A stretch of 64,000 nt of DNA, from the NCBI RefSeq assembly GCF_031143425.1, contig NC_090439.1:353332027-353396026 (forward strand), written 5' to 3'. Under the pieces are notes generated by a model. That model worked only from the letters and a program-made list of their open reading frames with translations. It was not told the origin of the DNA and searched no databases. Source of the DNA: Pleurodeles waltl (taxonomy: Eukaryota > Chordata > Amphibia > Caudata > Salamandridae). The position numbers were made by a program, and so were the translations under genes. Within the stretch, counting starts at the first letter, position 1; each line of letters begins with the position of its first letter. Positions 11,396-24,033 of this stretch are shown in pieces.

Positions 11396-12920
11396 TTTTT
11401 CAGTGACCTTCTTAATGAAAAGGTACATCATATTACCATATTTATCTTTAATCTCTCATTAATCTTTGAATACATATGCATAATCATTTCTATGTCTTTC
11501 CCTCAAGGGATCACATAGTAGGTAAAGCATAAAAAGCAGTGTTTTAACACTATTTTCTCTACAGTCTTTTTGGTACAGGAAAGCATTAGGCAAGGGTTAC
11601 TAGTTTGTGTTTCTGATCCGTGTAAACTATGTTAAAAAAAAAAAAAAAAAAGATGATGTACTCCCTGCTAAGCAGCACTGCTGCCAGTGGATTGTCCTGT
11701 ATCACTGTTTGCTGATATCACGTTGTGTATGTCATTGAATTGTCATGCACAGGGCGACTTTTAGGTCTGATGCTACCAACAACCTTTTGATTTTACTAAA
11801 CTGGTACGTCTAATATATATATATTGGACTTTCAGCCAGCCCCCTCCATCCATTGGTCTGTCATTGTGCCCTTCATATTTTCCTTCAGCACACTAAGCAT
11901 ACACTATGGGGTAAATAGCGCAGCCCACTTCAGCCACTGGCTAATTTCACTGTAAATGCGATGTTTTTCCCATTCACAAGCAGCACATACACACAAAAAG
12001 TAGTTCCATACAGAGTGAGGGACTACTATGTCAATGTGTGTTTTTGGAACCCAAAAATGTTTTTGCTTTTGGTCAATGTCTTTTATTTAGATTGACAATG
12101 GCCCAGCAGCTTTCCCAACAATTAAGTTTCTGAAAAACCAAAACAAAACAATCATGGACGAAATCAAAAGGCTGTGAGTCAACGCCGGACCTATTGGCTT
12201 TGCCAATGCTCGTTAACAAGTAAGGAAGCAATTAATATTGGGTGATTAATTATTAAGACACCATTTTTTCTTCCTTTGTAGGGCAAGAAAGCAAAAAAAG
12301 TATAAAAGTTGGACGCAAAAGAGTTCTGTAACCACCAATCATTTACACTGCTGTGTCAAACTAAGCGCTACTGCTCTGGGTACCAGAGCAGGAGTGGAGT
12401 AGGGAGGCACTCCTTGGTGTCACTGGCCGTGAATAGGCCCAGCTGCTGCCAAGTACGCCGTGTGCTTGAGAGCTATTGTTCCTCTACATAGCAGGATTGC
12501 ATAGTATTAAACTGATGATTGACGTGGCAAAAATGTACTCATCTGGACATTTATTTTATTCATCCATAGGATCGTCTTTTTCTGTGAGCGGGTATCTCTT
12601 TCTTTACTTTCTAATATCTGAAGGTGTGAAATCGGTCCTCATTTTCACTCAAAAGCACCTATATTTCGCTTATTTGCCTTAGGTGCTCCAGAACTTAAAA
12701 CCCTGTTTGCCTGATTGGTACCATACTGATGGATCTAATCGAGAGGCAGATCCATGTCTTTGCGTGGGTAGATGGGTGAGTAATGAGCTGAGGGAATGTG
12801 TATAGTGCAACATTGTGAACAAATTAACGCTAATTGCTTCCTAAGATTGGCTGATAGCATTTTTCTAAATGGTCTTAATTAACGTAGGTAAGGGAGTGGT
12901 GTTACAGGGAAGTAAAGTAA
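11396..12920. other. Unassigned sequence with an A18 run
   Basis: There is a poly-A run at about 11634-11651 and a short TA repeat near 11812-11824. No gene is supported. Confidence 0.4.
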
Positions 12921-13448
12921 GGGGGAGATTTACAAGAAAGTAGTGGATCGGTCCCGATGCACCACTTTTCTTGCGTCCCTCTACCACCATCTAACGCCAC
13001 CATGGTTGCGCTACATTTATAATATGGCACACCATGGTGCTCATTAGCACATTAGCTTCAACATTTTTGACGCTATTGTGGCGCTTTACTGCACTAGCGT
13101 CAAACATCTTGACGCTAGTGCAGCATAGCACAGGGAGGCAAATAGGTTAATATGATGTGCATCATTTTAATGCTTGCTCTGAACAGGCATTATAAATGAT
13201 GGAAAAATGGTGCAGTGGAATGTTGTAAATTTCACTGCGCCATTTTTTCGGGCCTCCCTGCATTGGAACGCCCCCTTGCATACATTATGTCTGACATAGG
13301 CTTAATGTGGCACAAGGGTTTACAAAGTGGTGCAATGCGTGCATTGCACCACTCTGTAAATATGGCACGGGAGAAGGGCTTCCTTAACACCACCTTAGCG
13401 TAAATAAAATTATGCCAAGGAGGCACAAGGGGCTTATCAATATGCCCC
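12921..13448. mobile_element. PIF/Harbinger-like MITE (528 bp)
   Basis: Flanked by TAA on both sides (12918-12920 and 13449-13451). The left end GGGGGAGATTTAC and right end ...ATATGCCCC are imperfectly complementary. Its interior has further inverted words around TTGACGCTA...TAGCGTCAA (13067-13120). There is no coding sequence; it would need a transposase in trans. Confidence 0.6.
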
Positions 13449-13823
13449 TAAGTTTCTCAGGATCACACAATGAACGTCAAGTGGAAAAGCTGGAATTCGA
13501 ACTACCATTTCCGGTTTCCAGCCGCAAACCACGCCTTCCCCTGGGTTACAATGGAGAAGTGTTTCTGCAGGAGACTCCTATCCTGCGTGCATACACAGAG
13601 GAGCACCGTGTATGAGAAGTGGCTCATTGTCAGATATGCACCAGGTCATAAGTATAATGTTTTGACCTGAATACCTCATTTAGGATCACACTTGGGACAC
13701 AACTTGGCATTGGACGTGCACAAGAACATCATTCCAGGGCATTTTGTGGAGTATAGATGGGAGGTCCAAATCACAGCTTTCACTTTCATCAGGGCTGCGG
13801 AAGATCAGTTTGTGCATGCATTT

Positions 13824-14187
13824 TAGTGCTTAATTTGAGCTGGTGATTTCTGGTGCTCAGCACCAGCACATAATTCTCACGACCAGAACTAATGACAGTC
13901 CACTACACGGTGGCATGTCTGTCTAACTTTAAGATGAGCAAAACATCAGTGTTTGATAATTCAATATACATTCAAAATGATAATTCAGACTATTCTGCAC
14001 CATTCTTATAGCTTTTGATGGCCAGGAATAGCCAGGAATAGTCTGAATTGTCACACTTGTAGAAGTGTGATGGTTAGTAGTTGTGTTAGTAGTCATTGGT
14101 ATAACTCGCAGGAGCAATGGGTGATGCAGGCTGTAGTGGTCTGCTGAGAAGAGCCCTGGCACTTACATTCTTACAAACTAAGCACTG
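13824..14187. mobile_element. DNA-transposon MITE with TAGTGCTTA/AAGCACTG ends
   Basis: The left end TAGTGCTTAATTTG and the right end CAAACTAAGCACTG are inverted repeats with few mismatches, followed inward by further complementary stretches. No convincing target duplication was seen, so the superfamily is open; hAT is possible. Confidence 0.45.
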
Positions 14188-14699
14188 GTGAGGAGCAAGT
14201 ATAGAGGGATATATTATAGGGCCAGTCATTGGGCAGGGTAAAGGATAATACAGGCGGATGTTGTCAGGGCCATTTTCTAATTGTGGGTATGGTCACTAGG
14301 ATTAAATATGAGGCAAGGCTCAAAGTGTGGTACAAAGTGATGGAGAGATTCCAAGGCAACTTGTGGTGTAGAACGTGAGTTATCATGGATTGTATTGAAG
14401 CACTGTGCTGAGGAACCCATTGTAGTTAGGCAAATGGAGTGTCTTCAGATTTTCAGGCAATTATAGTGATGTAAGGTGCTAAGAGCTGTACTCCAGTTGC
14501 AGTGCGAAACATACGTGGATAGGAAAGAGGGAGCATGTAGGGAATGATCATGGTTAGCGCTGAAGCAGGAGACAGGGTCCTTGTTCCGTAAGGTGAGGTA
14601 AGACAGTGATATTAAAGAGACACCAGGAGGGGTGGTGCCAGATTACAAGAAGAACAAAACAAAACAGCCTTTTTTGGGGGGGCGTTCATTGATCACTCC
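14188..14699. other. Unassigned sequence
   Basis: No repeat ends or open frame could be supported. Confidence 0.4.
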
Positions 14700-15760
14700 A
14701 GTGACAACATATTACTTACCGTCAGGTGCGGCCCATCCTTTAGGGCGGAGGTGTCACGCCCCCCCAACTTTTGTCCCTCATGAAGAGTGTCTGTTAGGCT
14801 GAACAAAGGTCAGCCTGACAGACACTCTTCATGTTCAGGTCAGGCAGCCAGGAGCAGACATGTGTGATTTGCGCAGACTCCTAGCTGCCTGAGCTGAACT
14901 TGGCTGGGCTGAGGAGGTCACTGCTCCTTTGGGTGTGACCTCCTCAGCTCAGCAAAGGTGCTTCGAGGCACTCCCCTGGGTGACGAGAAAAGCGTCACCC
15001 ATTGACTTCGAACTGGGCGCTCCAGGTTTAAGCCCTGAAGCGCCCATGGTGAGTGTCAATCAGCGACACTTTGTCACAGAATGGGGTGGGGTCAGCAGTC
15101 TCATTGACCCCATCCCACTCTGTGACGAGGCTGGGACTACTGCCTTCCCTCATTGAATGAGGGAAGGCAGCAGTCCCAACCCTCCTGGGACCTCCGAAGG
15201 TAAGTGTGTGTGGGTGTGATGTTTTAAAATGAATGTTTGGTGTGTGCATGTTTGAATGTTATGAGTGTTGTTAATGGATGTGCGTGCGTGTGTGTGTGAA
15301 AGAATGAGTGTGTGTGATCTTTTAAAATGAATGTTTGGCGCATGCGTGCATGTTTGAATGTTATAAGTGTTGTTAATGGATGTGTGTGTGTGAAAGAATG
15401 AGTGTGTGTGTGATCTTTTAAAATTAATGTTTGGTGCGTGCGTGCATGTTTGAATGTTATGAGTGTTGTTAATGGATGTGTGTGTGTGATGTTTTAAAAT
15501 TAATGTTTGGTGCGTGCGTGCATTTTTTAATGTTATGAGTGTTGTTAATGGGTGTGTGTGTGTGTGTGAAAGAATGAGTGTGATCTTTTTAAATGAATGT
15601 TTGGTGCGTGCGTGCATGTTTGAATGTTAGGAGTGTTGTGAATGGATGTTCGTGCGTGTGTGCGTGTGTGTGAAAGAATTAGTGTGTGTGTGTGTGTGTG
15701 CTTCCCGCCCGCCCCCCTCCCTCCTAAAGCTGCCGGCCGCCACTGCTTACCGTGCAGTAT
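14700..15760. repeat. Composite repeat with internal hairpins and minisatellite
   Basis: The unit starts near TTACCGTCAGGTGCGGCCC and ends near GCCGCCACTGCTTACCGT. The left part has several strong inverted repeats. One is a 24-bp-arm hairpin at about 14778-14832 (arms starting CATGAAGAGTGTCTG). Another pairs GGTGGGGTCA with TGACCCCATCCC near 15083-15118. The right part is the minisatellite listed separately. It is GC-richer than its surroundings and probably a single transposable unit. Confidence 0.5.
15205..15690. repeat. Minisatellite, units of about 60-115 bp
   Basis: About five degenerate copies of a unit containing AATGAATGTTTGGTGCG, GCATGTTTGAATGTTA, GAGTGTTGTTAATGGATG and a variable GT run, then GAAAGAATGAGTGTG. 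Long His/Thr-rich open frames on the minus strand here come from the CA dinucleotides and are not genes. Confidence 0.85.
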
Positions 15761-18700
15761 GGGCATTCCTGGCAGTGTGGGGCGGTTAGAAGAGCCGTAT
15801 TATTTGAATTAGGAAACACGAAATTTAAATGAGGAGCAGGGATTGTTGGGACTAGATTGTTTCCTCATCAGAATTCATGAATGGACAAGTGAAATAAGGA
15901 GCAGGTGCTGTGTGGGAAAGAAGCATGGTCCTCCAATTTGTGAGATGCATATAATTGGCAAGGAACAACGCTCGAGTCCGGAGGACTTTTTTTTTCATTC
16001 CATCCACGCCGCAGGAAGCTAGCACCCTCATTGAAACACTGGCATTAAAACACTCATTCTGCAGCACTGTCATTACAGAGCCGTCATGACCTAGCACAAA
16101 AGCCTTGTGTCATAAGCAGTATCGGTACCAATGTAAGGTGGAGCCAAGTCTGTAAATAATTTATTTCTATCAACTTCTTTTCGACCATTTCACAGATGAG
16201 CAGCTCTTGCTGATCGGTTTAAGAGCAGAGGAGAACGCTCCGCTGTTTCAGTGTATAAGACATATATCTCTTCATCCCAGCCCAACAGATTCATCTGTTA
16301 TGTTAACAATAGTTGAGTGCTACGGACATGCAAGTAGGGCAGCCTCTGCCCTTGAGAAAAGGACTGACTCCCATTTCATTGTTACCGGGGATAGTTGTCT
16401 CGGCCAGTGGCCACATTCATACAGTCATTGTTGGTAGACCTGCGCCGGCTTATCTCTCCGCATAGGATTGCGCAATATTCTGATGCCTGTCGTGTGCTCT
16501 GGTTTTACGACATTCGAGTTCTAGCTGTTCTCTGATGCACTTTCCAATGAAAATGAGCTGCTACACTTTCTTTGAGTCCTTCACCTACACAAACCTAAGC
16601 AATTGTACAATAGTCCCCCCAATACTTTTTCTAAAATATCCACGGGTCTAGCTTCTCTGAGAAGATATGTGTTATCTTCTCTAAGCCTTCCGCTTTTGTC
16701 TTTCCCGATCCCATGATCTTGTGCATAATTTGAAAAAGAATGAGTGCAGGGGTGGCAGAGTTTGTTTCTCAGAAGCCCACAGTCGGTATTGGCAAATATC
16801 AGGGTGGCTGAATGCTAAGGCTGTCTAGTTTTGGTTCCACCTTATGCCTTTTTAGTTCACCACTATACACTTCCTCTTCCTTAAACTCATGCATGCTGTT
16901 TCATTTTCATCACTGTCTTCTCTTTGTCACCCTTTTCCTCTCTTTCTCTTCCTTCTTTTACCATATTTCTGGATTTCTCTCTCTTGTTCTGGGTCGAAGT
17001 CTGATGAAAAATAAGCCCTGGCCTCCCAAAATGTGCTTCGATGGGCCCCAACTGCACATACTGGCACAATTACACCCACTTGTCACATCTTAAAAACTGG
17101 GTGAGATAACCTCAGGAATCCCTGCTGGGACGTAACAGTTCTTAACACAGTCGAGGCCTGAAGGATGATCATAAAGGGAAACATCTAACCATGACCCAGT
17201 AGATTACCTTCTATAACTTATGATTTATAGCTTATATGTCTGTTTACTGTTCAGAGTATGTAGATAACCTTATGAAGCAGTGAGACCAGTGAAGTAGTTC
17301 CTAACATGACCAAGAGGCTTGTCATTCCTCAATACCCTAAAAAGTTCAACTTGCAGCAACCTCAAAGATGAACAAGAAAGAGGAGACATTTTTCCACCAT
17401 ATTTTTGCTCCTTGTGGGCAAACAATTGAACACTAACTGCACAAATTATCAAACGTACTATAGCAGAAGTGAAGCAAGAGCTCCCTGGACGCAGTTCTGC
17501 TGGGCAGTGTACTAATGTGGGGAAATCATTTCTCCCTTTGGCCTGTTAGTCAATGGCAGGCACTAGTATGTTTTTCATTTACTCTAAATACACCCGATCT
17601 TGCCAAAAAGGGAGTAGAGCAATAAGTTGTAGTCAAGTGAGTTAGTTGGAAATTGAGGAACCTGGTGACTTAGTTATTAATTCCGGCCTTTCCATTTGGC
17701 CAGATTGTGGTTCGTGGGCAAATATTTGTGGAATTTACTTATCTGCTTACTTTTTTGGCAAGATTGGGAGTACTTGAAATCAACCTAAAGACTGCTAGTA
17801 AGTGGGCAACTAAAAATACTACTAGACTTAATCTCACCCGAGGAACGGGGCAGTTCAGCAAAATGCAATATGGTGGAAGCCTTTTGAGCAAGTCATGCAG
17901 TTTCTCATACTTTAATAAACAGTTGATCTAGGATAAATCATACTCTCCCCCTACCCCTGGCCACTAATCTAACAATATGTGAGTTGTAGACAGATGTGAC
18001 AGTCAGGAGGTTCAGGATATGGAGAAAAGTGGGGCAGTGAATTTATGTTAACTCTGTGGATAGATGGAACACTGACTAGTTGTTGGTGCTGCAGAGAGCT
18101 TGGAGACTAAAGAGATGCAGAAGCTGTAAAGGAATGTGACAACGATAAGATGCAGGCCTTATGGACATTTAAGGGGACTTAGAGCGATGATGGGCTGTGG
18201 AGAGAAAGGGCAATGAAGGAATGTAGGTACAATGGAGAGTTAGAGCAGTGAAGAGTTACTGAGGATATAACACGATTGGACAATTAAGAGATATGAGGGT
18301 TGTTGAGATGTGGGACAGTGAAGGAGTAAAGGGGTATATAGAGTAGAAGTAGAGCAATGGTGAAATTAAGAGAGGTAGGAGCCACTGTACTTCAGAGCTG
18401 CTATGAGGTTTTGTAAAATGATGATTTGACATTCTGTGATGGTTTCAATTTTGACTTCAAGCATTCTAGTTCTTCCTACAATATCACACTTCGGTCCAAA
18501 GTGTTAACATCTCCAATCAGAGATATCAGAGGTCTTGATGTCCCAAAAGAAAAGCGGACCCGATTCTGAGCTTACCTTTTACAAATGTGTAATCCAGTGG
18601 TATGACCCAATTGTGTTCATTCGTGAGAATCAAGATTAAAGCTATCACAATGCATTATGAGTTGAAATAAAAGAGCAGGACTGCAGAATTGCATCCTTGG

Positions 18701-18986
18701 TGGCATAGTGTCTTCTGGTCACCATATTAACGAGGGGCGTGCCCTTATTCCTTGGTTAATTAAAAATCGTGTACATGTTACATGTTCCTGTACTACAAGG
18801 ATTTTTGACTTGAGACACCAAGGTATTCAGCAGGTTTTCGTTCAGATCTATAAAATGATAAAGGCATGGCTGACAACAGACCTCATGTCACAAGGGTCCC
18901 AAAAGCCAGCTCTAGTGTTTTCTTGCTTGAACTTGTACACCCCTTTACTGTAGTATGAACATAGAAATTATGTCTCATCATGTAGA

Positions 18987-18990
<4 letters not shown>
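15761..18990. other. Unassigned sequence
   Basis: Pyrimidine-rich at 16850-16990. Purine-rich with loosely repeated GTGAAGGA/GCAGTGAA words at about 17990-18380. No frame above 100 codons and no splice-flanked exon was found. Confidence 0.4.

Positions 18991-19076
<86 letters not shown>
18991..19076. repeat. (TA)n(TG)n microsatellite
   Basis: Uninterrupted TA repeats to 19059, followed by TG repeats to 19076. Confidence 0.97.
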
Positions 19077-21214
19077 GTGCCCACCATAAAAATCATGCCT
19101 AGAGAAACCACTACCAAAACTAAGTCAGACTTCAAGAACAATGTTTGTGAGTCAGGTTGAAGGAGTTCCAGCTTTCTGTTCACTCACACCATCACTATGC
19201 AGCCACCTACTCTTGTTGTAAAGGGAGGAAGTGACAGAGTTGTGCCGTTCTTAACTGTAACTGTAAATTGTGGTAATTTGCCTAAAAAACAGTGCACACT
19301 GGACATTTGCTCCATCAAGCTATACGAATCGTGCAGAGTCCATTGAATCTTACTATCTAACCTCCTTACTACCAGAGGAGAACTTAAAGCGTGAGTTGTC
19401 TTAGTATCTAATTACATTTTATATTTACTAAATACTTAACTCTCGTTACACATCTTTCTACTTCCTGGGTCTCTACTGCACTAAACCGACACCTCAAGAA
19501 TATAAAGTGCTTACTGTTTACATGTGGTTGCTCCTGTTAGGTACCAGCACTCATTTGTGGGGACCAAGACTTGTTTTACATCACCAGAGATTTACCCAGT
19601 CGAGAGAGAAAGGCAAAAAGGCAGAAATGAGGACAAAGAAATACAGGAAAACAGGGGAGGAAAAAAGCTTCAAAGAGTGAGATAAAGATGGTAAGTGTAG
19701 GGTGATAAAGGCACGAGGTCGAATCAAGACTAGTCGTCCTTGAGTGTTGGCCAACTGAACAGTCAACAGTGCTGGTAGCCAGCTCCTAAGAAAACATTGA
19801 GTCCCTGCACCTTTTAAAATGTTTTTTAGCGAGGACACGCACACATGATCAAATAAAATTAGCCAAAGACATAAATGTCCCGTATGTCACGAAAATTGAT
19901 GGCACCAACACACAGAGCAAGGTTTTATGCCAATATAATGTTGTGTAGCATTTGGGGCTGTGTTTCTCTGCGTGGTCAGCGCAGTGCTTTATTCTATTTT
20001 TTTGCACCCTAAGACGTAACACTTTCCCCCTAGATGTGTTATAGCTTGTTTTTTCTCCGCTATGCACATCTATTCTCTTCAAGAACAGACTGTTACCTTG
20101 GTGACAAATTGCTTCCCATTTTCCTTTTCTATGTTAAATTAAGTGTGCCACTGGAATCACAGACATATAATAGAAGGAACTGGCAGAGGCCAGGCGAAAC
20201 TACCGCCTTTGTGCCAAGATGCATTCTGAATTAGTACAGCATGCTTAGCTAAAGGGCATTATAATTAAGCAAATGTCATCCATGATGTTCTCCTTCAACC
20301 AAAATGGCCCATTCAGCTTGCCCTCTTTCGTGCTAGAAATGCAGGTCTTACTCGGTCAGCCGTTTTATTTACATTTCCTTATAACCCGGGGCTGCATTAA
20401 TTCTTCCTGTTACAAATGACCCTCAGTAACTGACTTTCGACACAGACCTTTTCATTTCAGTGCACAGTCCCTTCCTCAGCTATCACGGTGGAAATAACAG
20501 GTAACGCGCTGCAAACATTTTCAGCAATATGCACAGCTTCACATTAATAAAGAGGTTTCATGATGCAACAAAAATCAATTACTTTTTTAGGTCGAGAACG
20601 CAAGCGCTCTGACGTGCTGTAATTGGGGCAGTTTTGTTAACGCCTTGGCCATCGACCCTGTTATATGGATAATTGCACGTTTGCAGATACGTTTGACTGC
20701 GAGCAAACTTCGTTTTAGGTCAAGTGTAAGCATCCGACCACTTGTATACTTTTAAGTATACTTTTTCTGTAGGTGTCCAGCTATTTCATTTGTTAGTTTC
20801 AGTGCCATTTAAAAAACTTTGCATGCAAGTGGTCAGTTGTGCCTTTTTGTCCCCCCTTCTTCTGTGTGGGAGCAGGGATGAATTACTGTATAATTACACT
20901 TTGTCCTGTTTATCTAGTCTGTAGGGGACTTTTTTAAATTTTATTTCCTACTCCTGTCCAGGGACGCCTCCCTTTTCATTTGCAAAGCATTCTTGCTCTG
21001 AGCTTAGCTATACACACGGCTATAAATCAGGCAGTTACCTTGGTCATATTTGGTCTTTGTGGGCTCTCTGCATCCTCTCTCAGCTGCCTAGCTCCTGCCC
21101 TTCCTTGGCTTGGATTTTCTTTACCAAGTGTGGTCCCCAGGGCAGAAGATCGCTTGTAGTTGCTTATAGACTAGGCACCCAGCACTAAAAAGGCTCCGCA
21201 ATCCTTAGAGACAG
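19077..21214. other. Mostly unassigned; one weak exon-like island
   Basis: At 20461-20500, 40 bp lie between a fair 3' splice site (...CCTTTTCATTTCAG) and ACAG/GTAACG, open in one frame (CTVPSSAITVEIT). This is too short to support a gene without transcript data. Elsewhere nothing was recognised. Confidence 0.3.
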
Positions 21215-21700
21215 TGCCCACTTTTGCTCCATACTGGATCCCTCTCGCAGCTCCATCAGCGCACCTCAACTTCACACACTCCAAGCCCCTCAACAGTGCC
21301 CATCCCAGAACCCCACACACGCTGCCTGCCAGAGCACCTCAGTTTTTCCAGTCGGTACACACTGCTGTTCCAGTACTGGGACCTAGGGCGCAGCTCCATC
21401 AGTGCACCTCAGTTCCCACATTCCAAGCCCCTTAGCCATACCATGCCAGAACCCCACACTTTGTCCACCAGAGCACCTCAGTTCTTACAGTCAGTACACA
21501 CTGCTGTTCCAGTACTGGGACCTCAGGCGCAGCTCCATCAGTTAACCTCAGTTCACACACTCCAAGCCCCTCAGCTGTGCCTATGTCAGAACCCCACACA
21601 CACTGTCTGTCAGAGCACCTCAGTTTTTACAGTCAGTACACACTGCTGTTCCAGTACTGGGACTGCTGGTGCAGCTCCATCAGTGCACCTCAGTTCTACC
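21215..21700. repeat. Minisatellite, period about 140 bp, three-plus copies
   Basis: AGAGCACCTCAGTTTT recurs at 21331, 21470 and 21612, each followed by TACACACTGCTGTTCCAGTA and then CAGCTCCATCAG. The unit thus recurs every 139-142 bp. Overlapping Ser/Pro-rich plus-strand frames are read through the repeats, not genes. Degenerate relatives continue to about 22500. Confidence 0.85.
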
Positions 21701-21913
21701 CTGGTGAGGTCACCTCCTTTTCTATACTAGAGCCCCCTCACATACAGTTCAGTTACAGCAGCTTAATTCTAATAATCAGTCCCACTGCCAAGCCAATACT
21801 GGACCCAAAACAGCAAAACACAGCTCAGCCAGTGCACCTCAAATGTAACATTCAACGCCACTGCTGATGGGAACCACCACAGTTCCACCAGAGTCCATCA
21901 ATTCTAACATTCA

Positions 21914-22093
21914 GGGGGTTATTACAACTTTGGAGGAGGTGTTAATCCGTCCCAAAAGTGACGGTAAAGTGACGGATATACCACCAGCCGTATTACGAGT
22001 CCATTATATCCTATGGAACTCGTAATACGGCTGGTGGTATTTCCGTCACTTTTGGGACGGATTAACACCTCCTCCAAAGTTGTAATAACCCCC
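21914..22093. mobile_element. 180-bp palindromic MITE
   Basis: Arms of roughly 80 bp starting GGGGGTTATTACAACTTTGG are almost perfectly complementary around a short centre near 22000. Both ends are flanked by TCA (21911-21913 and 22094-22096), a 3-bp duplication compatible with the PIF/Harbinger group. The near-perfect arms suggest recent activity. Confidence 0.8.
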
Positions 22094-22599
22094 TCAGTGC
22101 ATGTTTCTTCTCAGTATTAAGGCTCACACACACACCCGTCATCGCTTTTGTGGTTCAGAGGCAAAACCACTCATGCTGGGCCCCACTCGCAGCTTCACCA
22201 AGGCACCTCCAGGCTAACACTTGGCAATACTGGCATGCCAATACTAGGTTCCACACAAAGCTCCATTAACATAATTCACTTCTGACCTTCTGTTCCCGTT
22301 AATATTCCAGTACTGCAGCCAACATAGAAATGTGTCAGTGCACCTCAATGCTAAACTGCAGCACCCCATAATTCTAATACGAGGAATTACATGGCTCATC
22401 CGTTGCCTTTCTGTTATTCCAGCACTGGGCTGGGAAACAGCTCTGTCTACACCCCCAATCCTGTTCTGAAGCATCCCAATATTGCTGTATTGGGGTTCAC
22501 ATACAACTCTGCTGATGCAACCCCTGCTGTTCTGCAGTGCCTCCTAGTGTTCCACACTCTGACTTCTGTTTGAGGGCATGGGGGGAGATAATTACATTT
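22094..22599. other. Degenerate continuation of the AGCTCCA/CACCTC repeat
   Basis: Words such as AGTACTG, CAGCTC and GTGCACCTCA recur irregularly, echoing the minisatellite at 21215-21700. Nothing coding is supported. Confidence 0.4.
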
Positions 22600-23350
22600 A
22601 TTCTTTGCTGCTTTCTTTCTTTAGAACGGTCTGTTTCACCTATATCACTCCATTCTTTCCTTTACTGTTGTTTATTTCTACTCCTCTACCTTTTTTTTAT
22701 TTCCCTTTTCCTACCTCCTCTTGCAAACTCGCAAAAACATTGTTATTTCTTTCCTTGTTTCGTTCCCCTCTTTTTTCTTCATCAGGCATTCATTGCTTCA
22801 GTATTTTTTTCTCTTCCCTTAAATCTTTGTCTTTTTTATTTGCTCTTTCCTTTATCTTGGTATGCGTCCTTCCACTTTTTTAGATCTATCTTCCTTTCTT
22901 TCTCTGGTGTTTTTCTTATCTTTCTCTGTCAAGTCACATTTTACTATAAATCCCTTTTTTCCCATATGTATGTGGAAGCCACAAGTTACTTGTCGTGAAT
23001 CTGAAGTGTCAAAGTGGTGGTCTCATTCTGTTTCTGTGGGGAAATGTGTCAGTACATACATGCCCTGGTTCTTTTCCTGCTTGTTTCTTTGACCATCTCT
23101 CTTTGTTCACTAATGCTCATTTTTTCTCTTTCTTTTCAGACTTCTTTCATTTTTTTCTTCTTTATCTTTTGTTTGCTAGCATTCTTCCCTTTTTTCTTTT
23201 GTCTCACACATTTGCTCTATTTCTTCTTAGTTGTGTTTTCATTTTCTCGTTCTTTCTTTCCCTTCTCTCTTTTATTTCTTTGCAAACCCTTCTCTTTCTT
23301 ACTTTTGTCTGTTTTATTCCTTTCGCTTCTCTTTTTCTGCCCATCCGTTT
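22600..23350. repeat. 750-bp pyrimidine-rich tract
   Basis: The plus strand is strongly dominated by T and C with dispersed TTTCTTTC words. This produces several overlapping Phe/Leu/Ser-rich frames that mimic membrane proteins. No start context, family motif or splice structure supports a gene. Confidence 0.75.
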
Positions 23351-23770
23351 TCCCTCCTGAAGCCCAGTAATCAATGGAGCAATAGGTGCAGTGGCACTGG
23401 CGTCTAGAGACCTTCGGACCTCATTCAACTCTAATTACTGCCCTATTTTCCTACCGAAATTCCAGTCAACCATTTCCCTTTCCTACTCCAGTGCCCATGA
23501 CACCTTTACTTCGCCACTTGACCTCTCCATCTTTACTCAAGACTCCCTCTTTCCTTTCACCCTCCAATCCGTACAAAAATATGTTTTTGTTACGGTGTTT
23601 TGAGCATTACTCTCTAATGCCAAATGTTTATTTCTGATAAAGGTTTATATGATAATATGTTTTAAGATAGAGGAAGAAGGTAAATGGAAGTGCTTTAGTT
23701 AAATACTGGGCTACTAGAATTATATGGCAAGAAAAGATGAAATTATGGGGCAGGGTTGACCAATTTATGT
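23351..23770. other. Unassigned sequence
   Basis: Short frames only; no repeat boundary was seen. Confidence 0.35.
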
Positions 23771-24033
23771 GGCAAGAAAAGTCCAGTTATGAATTTACAA
23801 TGCCAATAGCTCTAACTCAAGAATATGCAAGACCTATTACATTGCAAATGCTTATTCCTTTTGTGTCTTTCCTTCGCGCTCATGCTCATATTGTCCGTAG
23901 CACTTTCCGCTCGCTTATGTCATCCATTTTATGTTTTATTTTCAATATATTTGGCAAGAAAAGTCCAGTTAACAATTTACAATGCTATAAGCTCTAACTT
24001 GAGCAAACGCAAGACCCATTGCATTTCAAATGC
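23771..24033. repeat. Direct repeat, two copies of about 80 bp, period about 180
   Basis: GGCAAGAAAAGTCCAGTTA...TTTACAATGC...GCAAGACC-ATT-CATT-CAAATGCTT occurs at about 23771-23853 and again at about 23953-24033. Confidence 0.75.

Noticed and set aside
15150..15766. 155- and 73-codon His/Thr-rich minus-strand frames
   Set aside because: Produced by CA/GT-rich minisatellite units; no start context or family.
20461..20500. 40-bp mini-exon with moderate splice sites
   Set aside because: Too short and without partner exons; kept only as a remark in the gap description.
21214..21867. 168-codon Ser/Pro/His-rich plus-strand frame
   Set aside because: Three adjacent frames are equally open across the 140-bp tandem repeat; no conservation signal.
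22391..23370. Overlapping hydrophobic frames up to 153 codons that look like membrane proteins
   Set aside because: Composition artefact of the pyrimidine tract, which encodes Phe/Leu/Ser in every plus frame.
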